Below, piece by piece: positions 1 to 11,906 of a stretch of DNA of 64,000 bases. The notes beneath the pieces were generated by a model, which was not told the origin of the DNA, made no database searches, and worked only from the letters and a program-made list of their open reading frames with translations. The translations under genes were made by a program, and so were the position numbers. The stretch is from the NCBI GenBank assembly GCA_037367405.1, contig JAZKJV010004140.1, forward strand, positions 682,001-746,000, in the 5' to 3' direction. Origin of the DNA: Ottelia alismoides (taxonomy: Eukaryota > Streptophyta > Magnoliopsida > Alismatales > Hydrocharitaceae). How positions within the stretch are numbered: the first letter of the stretch is position 1; each line of letters begins with the position of its first letter.

Positions 1-512
1 AATTGGATATGGATCCATCTTCCTGAGGAATAAAAAGAATACTTTAATATTGTTATCACTGAAGGTGACAACCACAATCTGTAAGATTGTTATCATTGAA
101 AACGAGAACAAAGGTCCTTTTAAGATTGTTATCATCGAAGGTGTCAAATGTAGTCTTAAAATTGTTATCGTTGACCATTATAACAAACGTTCTATTAAGA
201 TTGTTCACTCCCGTGATAAGTGGAGTGTAGATGAGGGTGCATCTCTTGAAGAAATAGGAAGCATTCTTTTAAGATAGTTATTGCCTTCAAGCTAAGAAAG
301 ATGCAGGTTAGGATTTTTTATTTTCAAAAGTAATGACCATAGGTTTGTAGAATATCTATTTCATATCATAATGGACTTATGTCCTACACAATGTAATGAA
401 TACTGATATCATTTTGCAGATGGATATAACATATGGTATAAATCAAGAGTGACTCCAACTTCAACTATTCTCTGAAGACTCGAGGACGAGCCTTATTTTA
501 TGATTGTTATGA
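1..512 (+). mobile_element. Family D, 3' end of an internal region (upstream copy)
   Basis: This stretch matches the internal segment that precedes LTR-D2 (about 6525-7034) and LTR-D3 (about 12625-13142), so it is the tail of another D copy that starts before the window. Positions 40-290 carry degenerate repeats with the core AAGATTGTTATC. The last 30-40 bases contain CTCGAGGACGAGC, a sequence often found just before the 3' LTR of plant Ty3/gypsy elements. No clear polypurine tract precedes 513. The 75-codon frame at 50-277 follows the repeats (KIVIIE-like units) and I do not regard it as a gene. Confidence 0.75.
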
Positions 513-797
513 TGTGAAACCTCGGATTTTAGCACCACAACTTGGTCAAGTTGAGGATGATCAAATAGTTGCAGTCCATTTAAAAATTTATGAAAAATTC
601 ATTTTTGATCTGATTGTCGAATAAGAAAGCATTTGGATGCGTATCATCGTCAGGATTCCAATGCATTTGAAATTTTACAAATCGGACATCGGATGGATGA
701 GATATGATCATTTTAGCGACAATGGGTCAACTCTAAAATGATCAAACGAGATTTGAGCGAGATCCATCTAAGGATCCGCCCAAGTCCGTTTAAAAGG

Positions 798-847
798 CCT
801 ATAAAGTCTCCCTTTTGAGGTAATCCCTCCTCATTTACAAACCCTAG
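798..847 (+). promoter_or_regulatory. LTR-D1 candidate promoter: TATA box plus AAACCCTAG box
   Basis: CCTATAAAG at 798-806 is followed 33 bases later by AAACCCTAG (839-847), a telo-box-like motif often near plant transcription starts. The same TATAAAG occurs at 7322-7328 in LTR-D2 and 13432-13438 in LTR-D3. The inverted copy D4 has it mutated to TGTAAAG. Position in the first 300 bases of the LTR fits a U3/R boundary. The start site is inferred, not seen. Confidence 0.5.
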
Positions 848-2937
848 CCACCACCTATGATCTACCACCTCTCAAACTCCTTAGCTCTATCATAGCATTG
901 TGAAGGTTGCTAATCACCATCATTTTTAGAGAGGAGCTTTCCATCATCATCCTCTATACGGATCTAACATTAGAAATGTAAGATCACCTCTTCATCTTCA
1001 AGTATTTCGTGACTTTATTTATGGGTTAGAAGTAAGAAAAGGATTTTTGTGTTTTAGAGATTATCGTGGTCATGATAATATGTGGAAGACAGTTAGATGA
1101 AGATATGATATTGCACTTGAAAGCACCCATATAGGTACAGTCCCCTCCCCTTTTACTTGCAATTTTCTCATCTTGCATATGTCCCGTGGACCTTCGAGTC
1201 CCTCTTGCTGTATGTATCCCCCCTTGGTGTGGAGTTTGATGGTTGTTCATGTTCATAAGGATTTAATAAAATAGAATAGATGTATTGCGATTCATTTTGT
1301 GGACTATGTCTATGTTATGATCATAAAAAGTGCCTAATGATATTAGTATGAGGACTATGAGCATAATGATGATCTTTTTCCCTCGTTGTTGTTGATTTCT
1401 ATGTGATTATCAATCATTTCTTATGAATATATCTAGAGCATTAAATATACTTGTAGCGCACTTTATAAACGGCTACCTGTGTTGTATCGTGCCATGCACA
1501 TTATACTAATATTTTTCCTTTGATCCTTATGGAATTCATGAGTCAATAATATCCATAACACATGATTGTTGGACCAATATAACAAATCATGTTACTTAGA
1601 TACCGTATTGTTAATTATCATGTTGAGCTAGATATAATTCCAATCATGAAATATGAGAGTTTTATGAATTAAAATTTAAATGATAGATTGGATTGGAATT
1701 CCACACTTACCATACCACGCACATGAGCTTTATTTTCCTTAGAAATAAAATGAATTATAAATACTTGGAAATATAATGAATTAGAATGAATGCTATAATA
1801 TAATTTAGCATTAAACCTCTATGAGACCTTATAAATTCGAAACGTATGAAACGTGAGCATTCATAGTCGCATATGAATAAGTTTGACATTTAAATAATGG
1901 ATAGCATTGCAAGGATACTTAAATTCATTGGTTATTTTTAGTGATTAATTTCTCCCAAAAAAATAAGAGGAAAGAGATAAGCTTCCTTCATCTTTCGTAA
2001 CATGTTGAATTCACATGCATGAAAAATAGTTTCCAACTATATTTTCCTAGCATTATTACACGAGATATGTGATCGTGATCTTTAACATAAACCTGTAACG
2101 TATGAAATTAACATGGCATTGATTCTGACCTTATGGCATTATGATGATTGAAGATGTGCAAAAATAGAATATATCACACAATGATGATTGTGCTCGAGCC
2201 TATTTGATTTTTATCCATTCTTATGAGACAATTTATGATATTATGGTGGTTAAGTATCACAAGTACAATGGTGCTTTTGTTCAATTTTTGATGTAATATA
2301 AGTTCGAAATAAGCTTGACTTGTGGCCATTAACATGCAATTTTCATCCTGTCAATTTACCAAAATTGAAACATGTGGATTTATTTATAATAATATTCAGC
2401 GTTCTATATTTATTATTGATCAATTATGAAGTATTAGCAAAATCATAAATTATTGTCATGTTGACTTTTTAAAAAAAGTGTATTACTTTTTTCATTTTCT
2501 TGCTTTGTTGATATTATTAGAAGTGTCCAAACACAATCGTCAAGAAAATTAGAGTTAAAAATTAGTTTTCATTCATTGATTGCATTGCAAAATTGTGAGT
2601 TATAAAATTAATAAATTATTGTTGGTAACTGAAGCCGGTGCTTGCAAATATGTTTGTATCAATAAAACAATCATATTATGGACATTAAAATATGTAATTA
2701 GTAGTTCTACCCCATGTATCGGAGATCACAACTTCATTACTAATTGCTAATTGGTTCCCCCGTGAACAATAAAAAACCTCCCATTCACAAATAGCATTTG
2801 ATTCAAGTATTATGTCCATACCATAATGTAGTTAATTTCCTATAAAAACAGAGAGAGATTCTCAATTTCCTTTACGCTTAATATACGAATCTAACTAATA
2901 GTGGTCATGTATTTCCTCTTAAAGTGATTATATAGAA

Positions 2938-3966
2938 TAGTGGGGACCTCATGATTTTAGGTTTGCAAACAGAAGTAAAAGGGAACTCAATAGATAATGC
3001 TAGTATAGGTATGGTAAGGGGGATTATGATAACATCAAATAATTTAATTTTCTAAAGCGAGTAATATCATCTTGTTTTTGTTAATATCATCATCTCATGA
3101 GACAGATCTCACGTTAGTTGTGTGGATGGAGTTGGGCATTGCAAGGGGTTGGACATGCACCCTTAGGACATGTGTAGATATCTTTACGACCGTGAATTTT
3201 ATAGATCAACCATTTATTTAGTATAGGTGCAGCCTCTTATTATTCTGAAAAGTTATTCCGATATGTGGTTTGAAATTAAAGATGCGGGTCATGATTTTTC
3301 ATGTTTTATTTTGAAAATAGACCCTCGAGAGTTTATCATGATGACTATCAAGTTCCTGCATAGCAGAAATCCTACCTGACTTTTTCATCATTAATTTGGT
3401 TATTACAAATCCTTTAAGGTTGGGGAAGTGCTCAATGACCTGTATCAAGGGAAGTTCAAAAATCAGTTTTTTCTCCAATGCTTCCCTTGGAGCATGATCC
3501 AGATTCTTCAAATCTTAGTGGGGACCTCATGATTTTAGGTTTACAAAAGGAAGTAAAAGGGAACTCAATAGATAATGCTAGTGTAGGTTTGGTAAAGGGT
3601 TCGAGTGACCTTTCATGATGGCTTATGATAACATCAAATAATTTAATTTTCTAAAGCAAGTAATATCATCTTATTTTTGTGAATATCATCATCTCATGAG
3701 ACAGATCTCACGTTAGTTGGGTGGATGGAGTTGGGCATTGCAAGGGGTCGGACATGCACCCTTGGGACATGTGTAGATATCTTTACGGTCATGAATCCAA
3801 TAGATCAAGCATTTATTTAGTATAGGTGCAGTCGCTTATTATTCTGAAAAGTTATTCCGATATGTGGTTTGAAATTAAAGATGCGGTCAACATTTATCAA
3901 GTTTTGTTTTGAAAAAAAGACCCTCGGGAGTTTATCATGATGACTATCAAGTTCCTGCATAGCGGA
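2938..3966 (+). repeat. Partial tandem duplication inside LTR-D1 with an embedded foreign fragment
   Basis: A segment starting AGTGGGGACCTCATG occurs at 2938-3372 and again at 3516-3966. LTR-D2 has it once (from about 10345). The first copy resembles LTR-D2. The second carries extra bases after AAAGGGTTCGAG that are otherwise seen in the inverted copy D4. A 143-bp piece of protease-like retroelement DNA (3373-3515) separates the two. Confidence 0.75.
3373..3515 (-). pseudogene. Fragment C in LTR-D1: protease-like retroelement gene piece
   Basis: The minus-strand translation reads REALEKKLIFELPLIQVIEHF and then a KGFVITKLMMKKS segment. It matches the region just upstream of the protease-like domain in element B (around 58830-58950) and fragment C at 49690-49810. 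It is a fragment without start, end or catalytic motif. Its right boundary with D LTR sequence is the same as in the inverted D4 copy, so both descend from one joined molecule. Confidence 0.7.
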
Positions 3967-5224
3967 AATCCATGAGTTCGTAATGACGTGTAATTGTTAT
4001 GATAAGGAATTACATGATTAAGTAACACATTTAAAATTACATACTTCAACGAAATCTAACCTTTGGGCAGAAATGCTAAGATCAATGTGGTAGTGTTCTT
4101 AGAGGAATATTAAAGTATTCAATGAAATTAAATAGAAAAATTACTTTATCAGTATTTGTTGGCATGTGTTATACTTAGAGAAGTTAGCATAGCCGAGAGT
4201 GGGGCGCAACTCTTGTGGTCCTAGTGAGTCCTAGATGGAGTGTTAGTTCTAGTTCCGCGGTTCTGTTGGTGTGTTCCGCGACTGTGTCAGTTGAGCGTAG
4301 TGCTATGGGTATAGTCGGTGAGTTTGTGTCCCTAATATGACACTCGTCGAAGACTCGTACTTTGTCACAAGAGTGTATCCAGTGTGGTTACATTTGGCCA
4401 CGGTGTACTCATTACCGGGTATTCCCCTCGTGGCCGGTGAGCTGGGGGAAATGGGTTGAAGTTGGAGTTGGGGTTGGTTGCATGAGTTGGTTGCTCTACT
4501 ACACACGAGTTGTGACTGTTGAGTTTATATTGTTATTATTTGAACTCAACAACTAAATGACAGAAAATGTCTTCAATACTATACATATGTACATATATGT
4601 ACATGATTAAACCCCCAATAACTCATATAAATAAATGCAAAGTTGACGAGCTCATTCATACATGCTAATACTGTCAATTTTAGAGTACAAGTAGTAGATT
4701 GTATATAATTTATAATAACGTTCTATAAATGCTAAGGATGGTGAACAATAATGACAAGAATACTAATGGAACGTGAACATCTCTCCCTCTCTTTACTTTT
4801 TTTCAGTTCTCTTGGTATAGCGTTAACTTGCTTTAACTGTATTGAGATTTTTGCTCATACATACTTCTTTGGGAACCCATCCAGGTTTGCAAGTTGTTGA
4901 GAAGAAATAGCTACTTGAGCTTCCACAGTTGTACCGAGCTTCAGGGGACATTTTCACTGATAGATTTGTACTAGTTATTGTTATACTTTTATTATACAAT
5001 TTAAGTTGCTAGTCATGTAATAAAAATACTTTGTGGACTTTGTCGTAAATTTGTAGAATTTTGGGAACCATGAGTATGTAAATGTCGTTGGAACATTTTT
5101 ACTCTTTACTTTTCCTATATTACATTTCGAATGTTAATCATAATGTATGAATGTGTCTATTGCTGAGTATCTGGATCCTAGGGATATGGTCTGATGCTCC
5201 TTCCGTTAGTCAAGGCGTCACAGA

Positions 5225-5236
5225 TGGTATCAGAGC
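5225..5236 (+). other. Family D primer-binding site, initiator tRNA-Met type
   Basis: TGGTATCAGAGC is the classic plant retrotransposon primer site complementary to the 3' end of initiator tRNA-Met. It sits two bases after the LTR end, the expected spacing. The inverted copy has the same site at 47968-47979. Confidence 0.85.
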
Positions 5237-5267
5237 AAGGATACTCCATTAGCCATCATTTATACAT

Positions 5268-5903
5268 TGGTTAGAAAAGATTGAGAAAGTTCTCAAGATT
5301 ATTCAAGCACCAGAAAACTGTTGGATATCATTTGTTGAATACTCCTTGAGCGGGCATGCGAAGCGATGGTGGAGCGCTTTATCACGACATTCACCACATC
5401 CCTTAACTTGGGACAATTTTGTGAAGTCCTTTAGAGAACAATTTCTTCCTGACTTCTGGGTTAGGAGAAAAAGAAAAGAACTGGATGAGCTAAAAAAAGG
5501 ATTGATGCCAACTAGAGAATATCAAATCAAATTTGATGAGTTAGCGCGCCATTCATCCATGCTTGAAATGCGTGATGATGAATGAATCTTAAAATTTTGG
5601 TGTCGACTTCGTCTCGATATTCAATATAGACTCTCTTCTTGTCGACTATCCACTATCCATGAGATGGTAGAAGTCATATCTCGAATGAGAGACTTACATG
5701 ATGAGCAAAAATTGAAAATGACATATTTAAATGAAAATGACAATGATGACCGAGAAACTTTGATGCCTTATCCAACTACTGGTCACGATTCCTTACCTAT
5801 GGGATCAATGCATGGGACTACAACAAGTTCCACTACAAATGGACCAAGGGGAAGTACTCAATCACGAAGATGCTATACTTGTGGTCAAAGGGGCCATAGT
5901 TAG
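5268..5903 (+). pseudogene. gag: Family D gag pseudogene (capsid core plus zinc knuckle)
   Basis: The translation contains AKRWWSALSRHSPHPLTWDNF, FREQFLPDFW and YQIKFDELARHSSML, characteristic of the Retrotrans_gag capsid domain of Ty3/gypsy elements. Near the 3' end, CYTCGQRGHS begins a CCHC nucleic-acid-binding knuckle. Breaks: the N-terminal 150 codons or so present in D4 are missing through a deletion near 5268. There is an in-frame TGA at 5583-5585, and a TAG at 5901-5903 inside the knuckle before its last cysteine. No protease, reverse transcriptase, RNase H or integrase follows. Confidence 0.8.
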
Positions 5904-7034
5904 GACGAATGCTCTCTGTGAGTTAATAGTGGTGTCGTCACCACACTTGATGAGTATCCACATATTCATGAAAAGGAAAAAAGTTATACCCAAGGTATAT
6001 GACTAATGTAATGATTTTTTTAACTAGTAAATGTTCTTAGTATTCGAAATGAAAAATCTTGTTAAACAATGTATTTTATCTATATGAACATGATTAGTGT
6101 TCTTTTTGAATTGATCGTATTGAGTATGTCTACAAGAAAATAGCAACATGTGGATTATATAATTTAAATGGTTATAATTGTGAAAATGCAAATATCTTAG
6201 TTTTTTTAATGATAATCGAAATGAGTCAAATGGTTGATAAGTGTCAACCTTAATAATATGATATAGAGATTCACATTAAGTAGTATATACCAATTTGTAA
6301 GACAAGCTTAAGTACTGAAAGAGATGGCTTGATTCTTTTTACGATTGTTATCGTTGGTTACGATAACACCATTTTATTACTTGTATTCATTGAAGGTGAT
6401 ATATCTCTATTTTTTTGATATTCTTATAACTGAGTTATGATTATCCTCTTAAAGTTGTTATCACCGACCACGATAAAAGGTCCTATGATGATGGTTATCA
6501 CTCTTGTGATAAGTAGAAATAGGACATGGATCCATCTTCTTGAGGAATAAGGAGAATACTTTAATATTATTATCACTGAAGGTGACAACCGCAATCCGTA
6601 AAGATTGTTGCCATTTAAAACGAGAATAGAAGTCCTCTTAAGATTGTTATCATCGAAGGTGTCAACTGTAATGTCTTAAAATTGTTATCGTTGACCATGA
6701 TAACAAACATTCTATTAAGATTGTTATCACTACCGTGATAAGTGGAGTGTAGATGAGGGTGCATCTCTTGAAGAAATATGAAGCATTCTTTTAAGATTGT
6801 TATCGCCTTCAAGCTAAGAAAGATGCATGTTAGGATTTTTTATTTTCGAAAGTAATGACCATAGGTTTGTAGACTATCTATTTCAGATCGTAAAAGACAT
6901 ATGTCCTAAACAATGTAATGAATATTGATATCATTTCGTAGATGGATATAACATATGGTATAAATTAAGAGTGACTCCAACTTCTACTATTCTCTGAAGT
7001 CTCGAGGACGAACCTTGTTTTAATATTGTTATGA
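5904..7034 (+). mobile_element. Family D non-coding 3' internal region
   Basis: After the gag remnant comes 440 bp of AT-rich DNA with no ORF of note, then the GTTATC/GATAAC repeat block (6345-6815), then about 220 bp ending CTCGAGGACGAACC...GTTATGA before LTR-D2 at 7035. There is no pol sequence in the space where a full Ty3 element would carry about 4 kb of it. Confidence 0.75.
6345..6815 (+). repeat. Tandem array of GTTATC...GATAAC dyads
   Basis: About nine degenerate units of 45-60 bp are present. Most contain a short dyad, for example GTTATCG-7 nt-CGATAAC at 6347-6367, GTTATCG-6 nt-TGATAAC near 6686 and TTATCAC-4 nt-GTGATAA near 6505. Equivalent arrays lie at 40-290, 12455-12935 and, inverted, 45960-46425. 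Conceptual proteins with KIVIIE-type repeats are a by-product of the period. Confidence 0.75.
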
Positions 7035-8694
7035 TGTGAAACCTCAGGTTTTAGCACCGCAACTTGGTCAAGTTGATGATGATCAAAACGTTGCAGTCCA
7101 TTTAAATTTTTATGGAAAATCCATTTTTGTTCTGATTGTAGAATAAAAAATCTTATTGGATGTGTATCGTCCTCTGGATTCCAATGCATTTGAAATTTTA
7201 CAAATCGGACATCATATGAATGAGATATGATCATTTCTGTGACGATGGGTCAAGTCTGAAATGATCATATAGGATTGAGCGAGATCCGTCTAAGGATCCG
7301 CCCAATTCCATTTAAAGGGCCTATAAAGTCTCGCTTTTGAGGTAATCCCTCCACATTTAGAAACCCTACCACAATGGTGAATCACCATCATTTTTAGAGA
7401 GGAGCTTTCCATCATCATACTCTATACGCATTTACCATTAGAAATGTAAGATTACCTCTTCATCTTCAAGTATTTCGTGACTTTATTTATGGGTTATAAG
7501 TAAGAAAAGGATTTGTGTTATTTAGAGATTATCGTGGTCATGATAATATGTGGAAGACACTTAGAACGAAGATATGATATTGCACTTGAAAGCACCCATA
7601 TAGGTATGGTCCCCTCCCCTTTTACTTGCAATTTTCTCATCTTGCATATGTCCCATGGACCTTCGAGTCCATCTTGTTGGATGGGTATCCCCCTTGGTGT
7701 GGAGTTTGATGGTTTTTCATGTTCCTATAGATTTAATAAAATAGAATAGATGCATTACGATTTATTTTGTGGACTATATCTATATAATGATCATAAAAAG
7801 TCTCTAATGATATTAGTATGAGGAGTATGGGCATAACGATGATCTTTTCCCTCATTGTTGTTGATTTCTATGTGATTATCGATCATTATGAATATATCTA
7901 GATCCTTAAATATACTTGTAGTGCACTTTATAGACAGTTATTTGTGTTGTATCGTGCCATGCACATTATGCTAATATTTTTCCTTTCATCCTTATGGAAT
8001 TCATGAATAAATAATATCCATAACACATGTTTGTTGGACCAATATACCGAATCATGTTACTTAGATACCTTATTGTTAATTATCTAAAAGCATGTTGAGC
8101 TAGATATAATTCCAATCATTAAATATGAGAGTTTCATGAATTAAAATTTAAATGATAGATTGGATTGGAATTCCACACTTAGCATTCCATGCACATGGGC
8201 TTTATTTTCCTTGGAAAAAATGAATTAGAAATCCTTGGAAATAGAATGAATTAGAATGAGGGCTATTACTATAATTTAGCATTAAACCTCTATGAGACCT
8301 TACAAATTCGAAGCGTTTGAAACTTTAGCATTCATAGCCGCATATGAATAAGTTTGGCATTTCAGTAATGGATAGAATTGCAAGGATACTTAAATTCATC
8401 GGTTACTTTTAGTGATTAACTTCTCCCAATGCATGAAAAATAGTTTCCAACTATATTTTCCTAGCATTATTACACGAGATTTGTAGTGGTGATCTTTAAC
8501 ATATGCATGCAACGCATGAAATTATCATGCATTTATTCTGACCTTATAGCATATATTCATGGCTTAAATTAATGTTTGGACATTGCACATGTCAGTTGTT
8601 TAGATTAGAACAGTTACATAGGCAGTCCACCTTCTCGTATATTTCTAACGGTCAAAAACATTATGATGATTAAAGTTGTGCATTAATAGAATAC

Positions 8695-9411
8695 TAGGGA
8701 TAAAAACAATTCGGATACAGATATAATACGTACATGCATTAAGAAAATCATCTCCTTAAAAATACGAATACGAATTCGTATAGGATACTTATCGAATCTG
8801 AATACGTGTCGAATAAAAAGTGGACCTGAGTTAGGATTGAATAAAGAGCCAATCAAAATATGAATCGAATAAAAAGTGAATATACATATGGACTCAATAA
8901 CATAAAATCCAAATACATATCAAATAAAGACCACGTACGAATATGAATTGAATTTTTATCAAAGTTCATAATGATGTTAAAAAAATGACAGTGAAACATA
9001 AATAAGTTGCATCATAATAAAAGTGAGCATCTAGATGACATATGTTCTTTATCCGAAGCAAAAAGCGGGATAGGGTTTCGTAACTTTTGTTCGTGCCCAT
9101 CCTCAAATTAATAGAAGTTTATTAATATCATTAATATAGTATATTATATAATATATAATACAAATATAATAACATGAGATGTGTCTTATATTACGTTAAC
9201 TAATACATAAAATAATATTAAATGTTGTACTCAGATATCCGGATCCAGATCCTGATATTCAAGCCATTACCATATCCATATCCATTACTGAAAAAAATTT
9301 ACAGCATGTATTCGTATTCAATTGATATTCGGATACGGATATCTGTATCCGATAATTTTTCGAATATGGTAAGTAGATATTCTGATATATCCGTGTCGAT
9401 TTTCATCCTTA
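8695..9411 (+). mobile_element. Possible non-autonomous DNA transposon in LTR-D2 (hAT-like ends, tentative)
   Basis: This DNA interrupts LTR-D2 relative to LTR-D1 (about 2190). The left end TAGGGATAAAAAC and the reverse complement of the right end, TAAGGATGAAAATCG, form an imperfect terminal inverted repeat. The interior is rich in GGATAC/GGATATC and ATTCG words, as in some plant hAT-type MITEs. No transposase frame is present. The flanking eight bases (TAGAATAC and TACCAACA) do not make a clean target duplication, so the class is uncertain and the exact right end may lie nearer 9575. Confidence 0.35.
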
Positions 9412-9465
9412 TACCAACAACTCACATAGGGGTAATGGAACCTAATATATAATCGAATATGTATA

Positions 9466-9500
9466 TATAATATAATATAATATAATATAATATAATATAA
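9466..9500. repeat. (TATAA)7 microsatellite
   Basis: Seven perfect TATAA units in a row lie between the hAT-like block and a short palindromic stretch (AGGGCCGTG...CACGACCCT, about 9537-9568). Confidence 0.9.
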
Positions 9501-9536
9501 AGAAAACATTGGCAATATGAAAAAAAATAATGCTAC

Positions 9537-9568
9537 AGGGCCGTGTACAGTGCCATGTCCACGACCCT
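9537..9568. repeat. Short palindrome AGGGCCGTG/CACGACCCT
   Basis: AGGGCCGTG at the left pairs with CACGACCCT at the right with one mismatch, and GTACAGTGCCATGTC lies between them. It lies at the right edge of sequence absent from LTR-D1 and may be the remnant of another small inverted-repeat element. No target duplication was identified. Confidence 0.4.
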
Positions 9569-11906
9569 TAATATATTGTATGATATCTCACAATGATGAT
9601 TATGCTCGATCCTATTTGATTTTTATCCACTCTTATGAGATAATTTATGATATTATGGGGGTTAAGTATCACAAGTACAATGGTGCTTTTGTCCAATTGT
9701 TAATGTAATATAAGTTAGAAATAAGCTTGACGTGTAGCCATTAACATGCATTTTCCATCCTGTCAATTTACCAAAATTGAAACATGTGGATTTATTTATA
9801 ATGAAATTCATCGTTCTTCTATATTTATTATTGATCAATTATGAAGTATTAGCAAAATCATAAATTATTGTCATGTTGACTTTTTTTAAAAAAAGTGTAC
9901 TACTTTTTTTTCATTTTCTTGCTTTGATGATATTATTAGAAGTGGCCAAACACAATCGCCAAGACAATTAGAGTTACAAATTAAATTTCATCCATTATTG
10001 CATTGTGAAATTGCGAGTTACAAAATTAATAAATTGTTGTTGATGCTTGCAAATACGTTTGTATTAATAAAACAGTCATATTACGGACATTAAAATATGT
10101 AATTAGTAGTTCTACCCCATGTATAGGAGATCACAACTTCATTACTAATTGCTAATTGGTTCACCCGTGAACAATAAAAAACCTCCCATTCACAAATAGC
10201 ATTTGATTCAAGTATTATGTCCATACCATAATGTAGTTAATTTCGTATAAAAAGAGAGAGAGTTTCTCAATTACCTTTACGCTTAATATACGAATCTAAC
10301 TAATAGTGGTCATGTATTTCCTCTTAAAATGATTATATAGACTAGTGGGGACCTCATGATTTTATGTTTGCAAACAGAAGTAAAAGGGAACTCAATAGAT
10401 AATGCTAGTATAGGTATGGTAAGGGGGCTTATGATAACATCAAATAATTTAATTTTCTAAAGCGAGTAATATCATCTTGTTTTTGTGAATATCATCATCT
10501 CATGAGACAGATCTCACGTTAGTTGGGTGGATGGAGTTGGGCGTTGCAAGGGGTTGGACATGCACCCTTGGGACATGTATAGATATCTTTACGACCATGA
10601 ATTTTATAGATCAATCATTTATTTAGTATAGGTGCAGCCGCTTATTATTCTGAAAAGTTATTCCGATATGTGTCTTGAAATTAAAGATGCGGGTCATGAT
10701 TTATCATGTTTTATTTTGAAAAAAAGACCCTCGGGAGTTTATCATGATGACTATCAAGTTCCTGCGTAGCAAAAATCCATGAGTTCGTAATGACGTGTAC
10801 TTGTTATGAGAAGGAATTATATGATCAAGTAACACATTTAAAATTACATACTTCAACGAAATTTAACCTTTGGGCAGAAATGCTAAGATTAATGTGATAG
10901 TGTTCTTAAAGGAATATTAAATTATTCAATGAAATTAAATTGAAAAACTACTTTATCGGTATTTGTTGGCATGTGTTATATTTAGAGAAGTTAGCATACC
11001 CGAGAGTGAGGCGCAACTCTCGTGGTAACAATGAGTCCTAGATGGAGTGTTAATTCTGCTTCCGCGATTCTGTCGGTGTGTTCCACGACTCTGTGGGTTG
11101 AGCGTAATGCTATGGGTATAGTCAGTGAGTCTGTGTCCCTAGTACGACACTTGTCGAAGACTCGTACTTTGCCACAAGAGTGCATCCGATGTGGTCCATT
11201 TGGTTGTGGTGTACTCGTTACCGGGTATTCCCCTCGTGGGGGGTGAGTTGGGGGAAATGGGTTGAAGTTGGAGTTGAGGTTGGTTGCTTGAGTTGGTTGC
11301 TCTACTACACACGAGTTGTGATTGTTGAGTTTATATTGTTATTATTTGAACTCAGCAACTAAATGACAGAAAATGTCTTCAATAGTATACATATGTACAT
11401 ATATGTATATGATTAAACCCCCAATAACTCATATAAGTAAATGCAAAGTTGACGAGCTCATTCATACATGCTAATACTGTCAATTTTAGAGCAAAAGTAA
11501 CAGATTGTATGCAATTCATAATAACGTGCTATAAATGTTTAGGATAGTGAACAATAATGACAAGAATAATAATGGAACGTGAACATCTCTCCCTCTCTTT
11601 ACTCTTTTTCACTTCACTTAGTATAGTGTTAGCTTGCTTTAACTGTATTGAGTTTTTTGCTCATACGTACTTCTTTGTGAATCCATCCAGGTTTGCACTT
11701 TGTTGAGTAGAAATAGTGACTTGAGCTTCCACGGTTGTACCGGACTTCGGGGTACATTTTCACTGGAAGATTTGTACTAGTTATTGTTATACTTTTGTTC
11801 TACACTTTAAGTTGCTAATCATGTAATAAAAATACTTTATGCACTCTGTCGTAAATTTGTAGAATTTTGGGAAGCATGAGTATGTAAATGTCATTGGAAC
11901 ATTTTT

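Larger units (their letters stand above)
513..5222 (+). mobile_element. LTR-D1, long terminal repeat of gag-only family D
   Basis: The left end is TGTGAAACCTC, which recurs at 7035 and 13143. The right end GGCGTCACA lies two bases before an initiator tRNA-Met primer site. TGTGA and TCACA form the short terminal inverted repeat expected of an LTR. The 4.7-kb length is inflated by an internal duplication (2938-3966). I see no gene in it. It holds a TATA-type promoter near 800, AT-rich middle sequence and a moderately GC-rich block at 4183-4520 that also occurs in D2 and D4. A 60-odd codon frame ending FELLLFELNN-like at 4362-4556 is kept in several copies but is unproven as a gene. Confidence 0.8.
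7035..11906 (+). mobile_element. LTR-D2, 3'-truncated LTR of family D
   Basis: It begins TGTGAAACCTCAGG like LTR-D1 and stays collinear with it for most of its length. It lacks the 2938-3966 duplication of D1 and contains a roughly 0.7-0.9 kb insertion after 8694. Around 11907 it jumps to sequence equivalent to 5800 in D1 (TTAC shared at the junction). The LTR 3' end, primer site and most of gag are therefore deleted. TATAAAG at 7322-7328 is the counterpart of the D1 promoter. No gene is seen. Confidence 0.75.

Noticed and set aside
50..277. Small repeat protein with KIVIIE units
   Set aside because: The protein repeat only mirrors the 45-60 bp DNA repeat. Frames are broken or different in the other three copies.
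500..512. Polypurine tract immediately before LTR-D1
   Set aside because: The bases are TGATTGTTATGA-type and not purine-rich. Other D copies agree, so no PPT could be assigned.
4250..4450. Possible 5S rRNA or tRNA-derived segment in LTR-D
   Set aside because: No A-box/B-box pair at correct spacing and no cloverleaf could be drawn.
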